From the NCBI RefSeq assembly GCF_010730575.1, contig NZ_AP022614.1, positions 558,001-622,000 of the forward strand: 64,000 bases of DNA. Direction: 5' to 3'. Under the pieces are notes generated by a model. The model was not told where the DNA came from and made no database searches. It saw only the letters and a program-made list of their open reading frames with translations. The position numbers were made by a program, and so were the translations under genes. Source of the DNA: Mycobacterium parmense. Lineage in GTDB: Bacteria; Actinomycetota; Actinomycetes; Mycobacteriales; Mycobacteriaceae. Positions within the stretch are counted from its first letter, which is position 1, and every line of letters starts with the position of its first letter. Below are positions 38,069 to 47,841 of the stretch, piece after piece.

Positions 38069-39736
38069 TCACCGTAGATAATCCTCGTCCGCCCTGATGG
38101 CCCACTGCGCGAAACGTTCACCCTCGCCGCGATATTCCAGAAAGTTGCGCACGACCCGATCGATGTAGTCGCCGAGTTCGCTGCTCGTCACCTTGTGCTG
38201 GCGCAGTTTTCGGCCGAAACCGCTGTCCAGGCCGAGGCTGCCGCCGAGATGAACCTGGAAGCCTTCGACCGATCCGCCTTCGCCGTCGTCGACCATCTGG
38301 CCCTTGAAGCCGATGTCGGCGACCTGTATCCGCGCGCAGGAGTTAGGACAGCCGTTGATGTTGACCGTGACCGGCACGTCGAGTTCGGTATCGATGTCGG
38401 CCAGGCGTTGTTCGAGCTCCGGCACCAGGGACTGCGCTCGCACCCGGGTCTCGGCGAACGACAGCTTGCAGAATTCGATGCCGCTGCACGCCATCAGGTT
38501 GCGGCGCCAGTGCGACGGTCGTGTCTTCAGGCCCAGCTCGTCGAGGCCGGCCGTCAGGTCGTCGAGCTTGTCGTCGGGTATGTCGAGAATGACCAGCTTC
38601 TGGTGGGGCGTGAAGCGGATCCGGTCGGAGCCGGCCTTGTCCATCAGGTCGGCCACCGCCAGTAGGGTGGTGCCCGAGACCCGGCCGGCGATGGGCGCGA
38701 CACCGACCGCGTTGCGCCCGTTCTTGAGTCGTTGCACCCCCACGTGGTCGATCGGGTGCGTCACCGGATCCGGTGCCGGGCCGTCGATCAGTCGGCGTTT
38801 GAGGTACTCGGTTTCGAGAACTTCGCGGAACTTCTCCATGCCCCAGTCCCTGACCAGGAACTTCAGCCGGGCTTTGGAACGCAGCCGGCGGTAGCCGTAG
38901 TCGCGGAACACCGAGGTGACCGCCGCCCACACCTCGGGCACCTCGGTGAGCGGAACCCAGGCCCCGACCCGCTGGCCCAGCATCGGGTTGGTCGACAGGC
39001 CGCCGCCTACCCACAGGTCCAGGCCGGGGCCGTGCCCGGGATGGTTGACCCCGACGAACGCGACGTCGTTGACCTCGTGCACCACGTCCTGCAGGCCGGA
39101 GATCGCGGTCTTGTACTTGCGCGGCAAGTCAGCGAAGTCCGGTTTGCCGATGTAGCGGCGCACGATCTCGTCGATGGCCCAGGTGGGGTCCAGCACCTCG
39201 TCGAGCGACTCACCGGCCAGGGGGGAGCCCAGGATCACGCGCGGGCAGTCGCCACACGCCTCGGTGGTCTGCAGTCCGACGCCATCGAGCCGCCGCCAGA
39301 TCTCCGGAACGTTCTCGATCTCGATCCAGTGGAACTGGACGTTCTCACGATCGGAGATGTCGGCGGTGTCGCGGGCGAATTCGGTCGAGATGCCCCCCAG
39401 CGTGCGCAGCGCGGCCGCCGTCAGCGAACCGCCGTCGCAGCGCACCCGCATCATGAAGTACCGGGCCTCGAGCAGGTCGATGTTCTCGTCGCCGGTGTAG
39501 GAGCCGTCGTAGCCCTGCTCTCGCTGCGTGTAGAGGCCCCACCAGCGCATGCGTCCGCGCAGGTCGTCCTTCGCGATGCTGTCGAAGCCCGCTTTCGCGT
39601 ACACGTCCAGGATGCGTTCCCGCACGTCGAGCGGGGCGCCGGCCTGCTTGAACTCCTCATTGGCGTTCAGCGGCTCGCGATTGCCCAGCGCCCACTGGCC
39701 CTCGTTGCGGGCATTCGCGGGTCGGGCTGTGGTCAT
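38069..39736 (-). CDS. sirA: Ferredoxin-dependent sulfite reductase SirA (NirA-type)
   Basis: A 555-residue siroheme/[4Fe-4S] enzyme that reduces sulfite to sulfide with six electrons from ferredoxin. The cluster ligands lie in LMACSGIEFCKLSFAET and NGCPNSCAR. YTQREQGYDG and ACGDCPR correspond to the Tyr and Cys regions that form a covalent Tyr-Cys bond near the active site in the M. tuberculosis enzyme. First gene of sirA-cysH; the leader contains a Cys-rich leaderless ORF 111 nt upstream. Homologue of Rv2391. Confidence 0.93.
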   Translation of the reverse strand: MTTARPANARNEGQWALGNREPLNANEEFKQAGAPLDVRERILDVYAKAGFDSIAKDDLRGRMRWWGLYTQREQGYDGSYTGDENIDLLEARYFMMRVRCDGGSLTAAALRTLGGISTEFARDTADISDRENVQFHWIEIENVPEIWRRLDGVGLQTTEACGDCPRVILGSPLAGESLDEVLDPTWAIDEIVRRYIGKPDFADLPRKYKTAISGLQDVVHEVNDVAFVGVNHPGHGPGLDLWVGGGLSTNPMLGQRVGAWVPLTEVPEVWAAVTSVFRDYGYRRLRSKARLKFLVRDWGMEKFREVLETEYLKRRLIDGPAPDPVTHPIDHVGVQRLKNGRNAVGVAPIAGRVSGTTLLAVADLMDKAGSDRIRFTPHQKLVILDIPDDKLDDLTAGLDELGLKTRPSHWRRNLMACSGIEFCKLSFAETRVRAQSLVPELEQRLADIDTELDVPVTVNINGCPNSCARIQVADIGFKGQMVDDGEGGSVEGFQVHLGGSLGLDSGFGRKLRQHKVTSSELGDYIDRVVRNFLEYRGEGERFAQWAIRADEDYLR

Positions 39737-39847
39737 TCGGGCTCCTCCTTTTGCGAGGTCTCAGGCATTTGGCGCGCAGTTCACCGGGTTTTGTGAGGCG
39801 CAGATCCGTCGACCGGCTGAGGATGCGGTTGGGCTGCGTCTGCGACG

Positions 39848-39940
39848 TCAGGGCAGACAGATGCAGCTGCAAACGCGCTTGAGATCGATGTGCCGCCGCG
39901 CCACCAGCGCAGTACGCAGGCTGGGCGGGGCGACATCCAC
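39848..39940 (-). promoter_or_regulatory. Leaderless Cys-rich upstream ORF of the sirA-cysH operon
   Basis: A 30-codon ORF starting GTG at 39940 and ending RVCSCICLP: three cysteines in five residues, four codons from the stop. CACAAT stands 7 nt before the GTG, as in leaderless transcripts. It lies 111 nt before sirA, is on the same strand and overlaps nothing else. The same logic as at subI applies: slow translation of Cys codons would report low cysteine and de-repress sulfite and APS reductase. The Cys-X-Cys-X-Cys pattern differs from the Cys-Cys pair at subI, so the two were not copied from each other recently. Confidence 0.75.
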
Positions 39941-40041
39941 GAGCCCGATTGTGCCACGTCTGGCAAACCGGCAAATCATCAGGCCGGCCGCCGGGCCGGA
40001 TCGTCGTCCCGGCGCGGTCGCCGCGCGTGCGATCATGTGGC

Positions 40042-41214
40042 ATGCCCCCTGCCCAGGCGCCGGTTGACCTGCCGGACCTGCAGCCGATCGGCGGCCGACC
40101 GTTCGGGTTATACGTGCACGTTCCCTTCTGCATCACCCGCTGCGGCTACTGCGACTTCAACACCTACACCCCGGCCGAACTGGGCGGCGTCAATCCGGAC
40201 GCCTGGCTGGCGGCGCTGGGCCGCGAGCTGGGACTGGCGGCCGCGCGGCTGGGCCGTCCGACGGTGGACACGGTGTTCGTCGGGGGAGGCACGCCGTCGC
40301 TGTTGGGGGGTCCGCGTCTGGCCGCCCTGCTCGACATGGTTCGCGAGACCTTCACCCTGGCGCCCGGCGCCGAGGTGAGCACCGAGGCCAACCCGGAGTC
40401 GACGTGGCCGGAATTCTTCGACACGATCCGCGCGGCCGGCTACACGCGGGTCTCGCTGGGCATGCAGTCGGTGGCGCCGCGTGTCCTCGGCGTCCTCGAC
40501 CGGGTGCACACGCCGAACCGGTCGGCGGACGCCGCCCGCGAGGCGCTGGCCGCCGGTTTCGACCACGTCAGCCTCGACCTCATCTACGGCACTCCCGGGG
40601 AGACCGACGACGACCTGCTGCGTTCGGTCGACACGGCCGTCGCCACCGGGGTTGACCATGTCTCGGCTTACGCGCTGACAGTCGAGGAAGGCACCGCGTT
40701 GGCCAGACGGGTCCGGCTCGGCGAGCTGACCGCACCCGACAACGACGTGCTGGCGCATCGCTACGAGTTGGTCGACGCCCGGCTGACGGATGCGGGAATG
40801 AACTGGTACGAGGTGTCCAACTGGTGCCGGCCGGGCGGCGAGTGCCGGCACAACGTCGGCTACTGGGACGGCGGCCAGTGGTGGGGGGCAGGGCCCGGTG
40901 CGCACGGCTATGTCGGTGCGACGCGGTGGTGGAACGTCAAGCACCCCAACGCCTATGCGGAGCTGCTCGACGATGCGAGGCTTCCCGTCGCGGGATTCGA
41001 ACAGCTCGAGGACGACGCACTGCACACCGAAGACGTGATGCTGAAAACTCGGCTGCGCCAAGGCCTTCCGCTGGGCCGGCTCAGTCCGGACGAACGCGGC
41101 CGCGCCGAGACCGTCGTCGCCGACGGCCTGCTGGTGCCCGAAGGCGACCGACTGGTTCTCACCCCGCGCGGGCGCCTGCTCGCCGACGCGGTGGTCAGAG
41201 CCCTGCTTGACTAG
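40042..41214 (+). CDS. hemN: HemN/HemW-type radical SAM protein
   Basis: A 390-residue radical SAM protein. The [4Fe-4S]/SAM motif is C30-ITR-C34-GY-C37 in LYVHVPFCITRCGYCDFNTY, followed by FVGGGTPSLL. Annotated in mycobacteria as oxygen-independent coproporphyrinogen III oxidase; the CxxxCxxC motif without the extra N-terminal residues of true HemN, and the length, fit HemW, a heme chaperone. The ATG at 40042 starts the conserved protein; the frame extends back to 39949. Homologue of Rv2388c. Convergent with the permease pair. Confidence 0.88.
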   Translation: MPPAQAPVDLPDLQPIGGRPFGLYVHVPFCITRCGYCDFNTYTPAELGGVNPDAWLAALGRELGLAAARLGRPTVDTVFVGGGTPSLLGGPRLAALLDMVRETFTLAPGAEVSTEANPESTWPEFFDTIRAAGYTRVSLGMQSVAPRVLGVLDRVHTPNRSADAAREALAAGFDHVSLDLIYGTPGETDDDLLRSVDTAVATGVDHVSAYALTVEEGTALARRVRLGELTAPDNDVLAHRYELVDARLTDAGMNWYEVSNWCRPGGECRHNVGYWDGGQWWGAGPGAHGYVGATRWWNVKHPNAYAELLDDARLPVAGFEQLEDDALHTEDVMLKTRLRQGLPLGRLSPDERGRAETVVADGLLVPEGDRLVLTPRGRLLADAVVRALLD

Positions 41215-41227
41215 GGGCGACTGATCC

Positions 41228-42466
41228 TCACACACCGGGGAACCAGTGCGAAACGACATGGTTGATCTCGATGTAAATCGGAATCCCCACCGTGACGATC
41301 AGCGAGAAGGTCAGGCCCAGCGACGCGGCGAGCGGCAAGGTCGGGCTGGCCTCGGGAATGCCCAGCCGCTGCACGGCCGGGAGCGTGATGTAGGAGGCCG
41401 AGCCACACAGCACGGCGAACAACACGTAGGTGCCGGGCTGGAAGTGCGTGTCGGTGAGGTAGGCGAAGGGGTAGGCGGCCAGAATTCCCAACGCCCCGAA
41501 CACAATCGGCGCCAGCAGGCCGAAGAGGATGAACCCCGCGCCGGCGGGCCTGACGTCTCGCAGCTTTCGCGAGGCCGTCATGCCCATCTCCAGCAGAAAC
41601 AGGCACAGCACACCCTGAAACGCCGAGACGAACAGCTCGTTCTGGTCGTGTACGACCTTCTGGCCCTGTACGGCCCCGATGAAGCCGACGGCTATGCCGC
41701 CGACCAGGAGGACGAGTCCGGGATTGAGAAACACTTCCTGCAAGATCTCGCGGGAGAAAATCGGGATCCGTCTTCCCCCGGCGCGCCGCAGGCCCGGGCC
41801 GGGCTCCCAGTCCGGGCGATCGAGCTTTTCCAGCGATAATTCGCGCTCCTCCTCGACCCCGCGAGCGTTTTCGTCGTCGAGGCTTTCCGTGCCCGCTCGC
41901 CTGGCGGCCGCGCCCGGGCCGATTTTCGCCGCGGCCGTATATCCCGGCTCGTCGGCCATGAAACCCGCCTCGTCCATGCCCCTGTGCCGCAACCGGGCCA
42001 CCAGGTAAAGCGCCACCAGGCAGCCGGGAATCTCCATGAAGGCCAACTCGACCGGCATCCACGCGTCGAACGCGATCTTGACGCCGGTCAGGAACGCCAC
42101 GCAGGTGGCGAAGGTGCCCGCCGAGTCGGACCCGTAATAACCGGCGATGGTTGCCCTGTCGATCCGCCGCAGCGGCGTCAAGTACTTCAGCACGACATAG
42201 GTGAGTCCGCCGAACACGAAATTCAGGACGAGGCCCAAGGCGACGAACTCGGCGATGTTGTCGATATCGGCCGGCTTCACTTTCGCGAGTTCTTCGCCGC
42301 CCTGCCAGCCGATGGCGACCAGCAGGTACATGCTCAGGCCTTGATAGATCACATAGGGGAACTCAAACCGCACCCTGAGGATCGGGATCAGGAACCCGAA
42401 GTAGAAAAACAGCAGCAGCGGTTTGAACAGATTGTGGCTGAAGTTCTGCAGGAACTCGTGGATCAT
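41228..42466 (-). CDS. SbtA-like sodium-dependent permease, downstream copy
   Basis: A 412-residue membrane protein of the Sbt_1 family (PF05982), whose cyanobacterial members import bicarbonate with sodium. It has two blocks of about five helices split by a hydrophilic loop (about 175-245, rich in Glu, Asp and Arg). Signature stretches: FEFPYVIYQGLSMYLL, GYYGSDSAGTFATC and LPLAASLGLTFSLIVTVGIP. It is about the length of Rv2387. The second copy lies 203 bp upstream on the same strand; they differ mainly in the central loop. Substrate not shown; bicarbonate is a family inference. Confidence 0.82.
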   Translation of the reverse strand: MIHEFLQNFSHNLFKPLLLFFYFGFLIPILRVRFEFPYVIYQGLSMYLLVAIGWQGGEELAKVKPADIDNIAEFVALGLVLNFVFGGLTYVVLKYLTPLRRIDRATIAGYYGSDSAGTFATCVAFLTGVKIAFDAWMPVELAFMEIPGCLVALYLVARLRHRGMDEAGFMADEPGYTAAAKIGPGAAARRAGTESLDDENARGVEEERELSLEKLDRPDWEPGPGLRRAGGRRIPIFSREILQEVFLNPGLVLLVGGIAVGFIGAVQGQKVVHDQNELFVSAFQGVLCLFLLEMGMTASRKLRDVRPAGAGFILFGLLAPIVFGALGILAAYPFAYLTDTHFQPGTYVLFAVLCGSASYITLPAVQRLGIPEASPTLPLAASLGLTFSLIVTVGIPIYIEINHVVSHWFPGV

Positions 42467-42669
42467 TGACGTTTCTCGGTCATTTCTTCCAATGGAAAAC
42501 GACGCGGTGGTGAGCTACAGCGGGGCGTGTGCGAACACCCATAAACCTTGAGGACTTCGGAGACCGCCGTCAACCCGCCTTAACCAACACTTAACGACTT
42601 CAACCGCACGCGGTGGCTCGCGTGCGGTTGAAGTCGCTCGGCGTCGGTGCCGCGTTGCGGCGCTATTTG

Positions 42670-43893
42670 CTAGAAGAAGTGGGCGACCAGGCGGTTGATC
42701 TCGATGTAGAGCGGGATACCGATGGTGACGTTGTACGAGAACGTCAGACCCAGCGAAGCAGCCAGCGGCAGGGTCGGGCTCGCCTCGGGGATCGCCAGCC
42801 GCTGAACTGCCGGCACCGCGATGTAGGACGCCGCACCGCAGAGCACCGCGAACAGCACGTAGGTGCCCGGCTTGAAGTCGGCGTGGGTCAGGGCCGCGTA
42901 GCAGTGCGCGACGATGATCCCGAGCGGCGCAAAAATATTAGGCGCCAGAAGGCCGAAGAAGATGAAACCGGGGCCGGCGGTACGGAGGTCTTTGAGCTTG
43001 CGGGAGGCGGTCATGCCCATCTCGAGCAGGAACAGACACAGGACGCCCTGGAATGCCAGCACGAAGAATTTGTCGTCGTCGGCAACGACCTTCTGGCCCT
43101 GCAGCCCACTGACGAGGCCGATGATGATGCCGCCGATCAGCAGCACCAGCCCGGGGTTGAGGAACACCTCCTGGAAGAGCTCGCGCGAGAGGATCGGAAC
43201 TTTGCCCGTCGGCCGGGGCGGGCTGGGCTCCCAGTCGGGATGATCGAGCTTTTCCAGCGACAGCTCCAGTTCCTGCTCGACCCCGCGCTCGTTCTCGGCC
43301 TCCAGGCTCTGGCCGTGCGGGGGCTTCGCCGCCGTGCCTGGGCCCACCCCGACCTTGGCCGGGGTGTATCCGGGCTCGTCGGCCATGTTGCCCGCGGCGT
43401 CCATCCCCCGATGCCGCAGCCGTGCGACCAGGTACAGCGCCACCAGGCAGCCCGGAATCTCCATGACGGCGAGCATCACCGGCATGTAGGCGTTGAACGC
43501 CAGGTTGACGGCGGCCAGGACCGCCACGCAGGTGGCGAACGTCCCGGCTGAATCGGATCCGTAATAGCCGGCGACGGTCGCTCGGTCGATTCTGCGCAGC
43601 GAAGTCAATCCGGACAGCAACAGATAGGCCAGGCCGCCGATCACGAAGTTCAGGACGAAGCCCAACAACATGAAGCCGGCGATGACGGCGATGTCGGACG
43701 AGCTGATCTTGGCGAGTTCTTCGCCTCCGTGCCAGCCGATGGCCAGCAGTAGGTACATCGTCAGGCCCTGGTAGATCACGTACGGGAATTCGAACCGCAC
43801 CTTCAGGATGGGGATCAGGAACCCGAAGTAGAAGAAGAGCAGCAGCGGCTTGAACAAGTTGTGGGTGAAGTTATGCCAGAACTCTTGCAGCAT
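42670..43893 (-). CDS. SbtA-like sodium-dependent permease, upstream copy
   Basis: A 407-residue paralogue of the neighbouring permease, with nearly identical helix blocks (FEFPYVIYQGLTMYLL, GYYGSDSAGTFATC, LPLAASLGLTFSYNVTIGIP) and a diverged central loop. The ATG at 43893 begins MLQEFWHNFTHNLFKPLLLF, matching the start of the other copy; an upstream in-frame extension to 44016 has no counterpart. M. tuberculosis has one such gene here (Rv2387), so this is a local duplication or a loss elsewhere. Divergent from mbtI. Confidence 0.82.
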   Translation of the reverse strand: MLQEFWHNFTHNLFKPLLLFFYFGFLIPILKVRFEFPYVIYQGLTMYLLLAIGWHGGEELAKISSSDIAVIAGFMLLGFVLNFVIGGLAYLLLSGLTSLRRIDRATVAGYYGSDSAGTFATCVAVLAAVNLAFNAYMPVMLAVMEIPGCLVALYLVARLRHRGMDAAGNMADEPGYTPAKVGVGPGTAAKPPHGQSLEAENERGVEQELELSLEKLDHPDWEPSPPRPTGKVPILSRELFQEVFLNPGLVLLIGGIIIGLVSGLQGQKVVADDDKFFVLAFQGVLCLFLLEMGMTASRKLKDLRTAGPGFIFFGLLAPNIFAPLGIIVAHCYAALTHADFKPGTYVLFAVLCGAASYIAVPAVQRLAIPEASPTLPLAASLGLTFSYNVTIGIPLYIEINRLVAHFF

Positions 43894-45699
<1,806 letters not shown>

Positions 45700-45811
45700 G
45701 GGCCGCCCCGTCCTGCCCGCGTTGTGACCGGGTGTGATCCAATCGTTGCGGCGTAGGGACTTTCGGCCCTATTTGCGGAGCCCCCCGCGTGGCTTTCTTG
45801 ATGTAACCGCC

Positions 45812-45834
45812 TTACACAGATACATTGCGTGTTA
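45812..45834. promoter_or_regulatory. Imperfect inverted repeat before desA1
   Basis: TTACAC at 45812-45817 and GTGTTA at 45829-45834 form an imperfect dyad (one mismatch) with an 11-bp spacer, about 30 bp before the desA1 start. The mycobacterial desaturase repressor MadR controls desA genes, so this may be its site, but I do not know the MadR consensus well enough to claim it. Confidence 0.3.
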
Positions 45835-45864
45835 CTCAACAGCACAGATAACTGGGAGGGTTCC

Positions 45865-46881
45865 GTGTCCAAGGAACTGACCAACCTTCAGCTACTCCAA
45901 GAGCTTGAGCCCGTGGTGGAGGGCCTGCTCAATCGGCACCTGTCGATGTTCAAGGAATGGAATCCGCACGACTACATCCCGTGGTCGGACGGCAGGAACT
46001 TCTACGCGCTCGACGGCCAGGGCTGGGAACCCGAGCAGAGCCGGCTCCCCGACGTGGCGCAGGTGGCGATGGTGCAAAACCTGCTGACCGAGGACAATTT
46101 GCCCGCCTATCACCGCGAGATCGCAATGAACTTCAGCATGGATGGCCCGTGGGGCCAATGGGTGAACCGGTGGACCGCCGAGGAGGCCAGGCACAGCACC
46201 GCGCTGCGTGATTACCTGGTGGTGACCCGCGCGGTCGACCCTGTCGAGCTGGAAAGGCTTCGCCTCGAGCAAATGACCCGGGGCTTCAGTCCCGGCCAGA
46301 ATCAGCAAGGTGACTTGTTCGCTGAAAGCCTGTTCGACTCCGTCATGTACGTCTCATTCCAGGAGTTGGCGACCCGCGTCTCGCACCGCAACACCGGCAA
46401 AGCCTCCAACGATCCGATCGCTGAGCAGTTGATGGCCCGGGTGTCGCACGACGAAAACCTGCACATGATCTTCTACCGCGACGTCAGCGCCGCGGGTCTG
46501 GACATCTCGCCCAATCAGGCGATGAAATCGGTGCACCGCATCCTGCGCAACTTCAAGATGCCCGGGTTCACCGTGCCGGAGTTTCGGCGCAAAGCGGTGA
46601 TCATCGCCGTCGGCGGTGTCTACGACCCGCGCATCCATCTCGACGAGGTGGTCATGCCGGTGCTGCGGAAGTGGCGCATCTTCGAGCGCGAGGACTTCAG
46701 CGGCGAAGCGGCCAGGATGCGCGACGATCTTGCCGTGCTCATCAAGGAGCTCGAGGCGGCGAGCGATAAGTTCGACGAGTCCAAGCAGCGCTACCTCGAG
46801 CGCGAGGCGCGCAGGACCGAGAAGATCACCGCCCGAAAGGTGCTCAGCACCAAGGGAACGCTGACGCTCAGCGGGCACTGA
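45865..46881 (+). CDS. desA1: Acyl-[ACP] desaturase DesA1
   Basis: A 338-residue diiron desaturase, same length as M. tuberculosis DesA1 and alike along its length (NPHDYIPWSDGRN, TEDNLPAYHREIAMN, GGVYDPRIHLDEVVMPVL). Iron ligands are in E106-EAR-H110 and D196-ENL-H200; the first motif reads EEARH where M. tuberculosis has EENRH. DesA1 inserts double bonds into fatty acids for mycolic acid synthesis. A GGGAGGG ribosome binding site precedes the GTG at 45865. In M. tuberculosis desA1 (Rv0824c) lies far from mbtI, so its place here is a rearrangement or this is a second copy. Confidence 0.88.
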   Translation: MSKELTNLQLLQELEPVVEGLLNRHLSMFKEWNPHDYIPWSDGRNFYALDGQGWEPEQSRLPDVAQVAMVQNLLTEDNLPAYHREIAMNFSMDGPWGQWVNRWTAEEARHSTALRDYLVVTRAVDPVELERLRLEQMTRGFSPGQNQQGDLFAESLFDSVMYVSFQELATRVSHRNTGKASNDPIAEQLMARVSHDENLHMIFYRDVSAAGLDISPNQAMKSVHRILRNFKMPGFTVPEFRRKAVIIAVGGVYDPRIHLDEVVMPVLRKWRIFEREDFSGEAARMRDDLAVLIKELEAASDKFDESKQRYLEREARRTEKITARKVLSTKGTLTLSGH

Positions 46882-46914
46882 CCGCTGGGGTCAAGCGGTC
46901 CGGCGCCGCGAGCG

Positions 46915-47832
46915 TCAACCGCAGCGGGGTTCGGGTTCGGACGAATGCTCGAGATAATCGGCGAGGATGCGGCTCACCAGTGACTCGATGTGCGACTCGA
47001 TCGACGACGCGAGTGTCGCCGTGACCGTCGCCACCGCCTGAGTCCGGAAGCGCACCAGCATGGTGATCAGCTCGGCGATCTCGGCGTCGGCGGGCAGCGG
47101 CCGGCCGGGCTTGATGCGGTCGACCACGTGTTCGGCGCCAGCGCGCACCAGCATTTCGCTGATCTTGTCGATCTCGGGAACGATCTGCTCGTGCAGGTCG
47201 ATGAGCTTGTCCAAATCGACACCGTAACCGCGGATCTCGTTGAACGCCTCGATCAGTTTGGGACGGGTGACGATTGCCTGCGCGCCGTCGACGCGGATCA
47301 CCTGCAGCCCGACCAGCCGCTCGAATGCGTGTGGATCGCCGACGAGGCGTGCAGCGTCCTCGAGCGGCATGGTTTCCGGCTTCTCGGCGGTCCAGCTGCC
47401 GACGATGGCCGTCTCGAGGCCCAGCACGTCGCCGAGATTCTTGCCTTCCTCCCACGCGCTGAGCATCTCCCGCACGTGCGCGATGTTGTACCCGCGGTCG
47501 AGCATCGATGTGATCAGCCGGAGCCGTGTGAGATGCGTGTCGTTGAACAGGGCGATCCGGCCGACGCGCAGGGGCGGAGGCAGCAGGCCGCGGTCGCGGT
47601 AGACCCGGACGTTGCGGGTGGTGGTGCCGGCCAGCCGGGCGAGGTCGTCGATGCGATACTCGCCGGACTCCGCGGCGTGCGGGTGGCGGACCGCCGCATC
47701 GAAAAGCTGCGACACCGCGGTCTCGATGAAGTCCCGCGACTGGCGCCGAACGCGTTTGGGCGCTCGACGCACGTTGTAGAGCACGCTGGCGATGGTGCCG
47801 GGTTCGGGGCGTGCGGGCCGGTCGGCTGCCAC
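46915..47832 (-). CDS. MerR family transcriptional regulator
   Basis: A 305-residue regulator with an N-terminal basic region, a MerR winged helix (YRIDDLARLAGTTTRNVRVYRDRGLLPPP, then GRIALFNDTHLTRL) and a long helical ligand or dimer domain. It lies 9 bp after the flavin monooxygenase and is probably the last gene of the lipase-SDR-ferritin-like-monooxygenase operon. No metal-binding cysteine cluster is seen, so it is not a metal sensor of the MerR/CueR type; an organic effector is likely. It converges with desA1. Confidence 0.85.
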   Translation of the reverse strand: MAADRPARPEPGTIASVLYNVRRAPKRVRRQSRDFIETAVSQLFDAAVRHPHAAESGEYRIDDLARLAGTTTRNVRVYRDRGLLPPPLRVGRIALFNDTHLTRLRLITSMLDRGYNIAHVREMLSAWEEGKNLGDVLGLETAIVGSWTAEKPETMPLEDAARLVGDPHAFERLVGLQVIRVDGAQAIVTRPKLIEAFNEIRGYGVDLDKLIDLHEQIVPEIDKISEMLVRAGAEHVVDRIKPGRPLPADAEIAELITMLVRFRTQAVATVTATLASSIESHIESLVSRILADYLEHSSEPEPRCG

Positions 47833-47841
47833 GTCGTCGCC

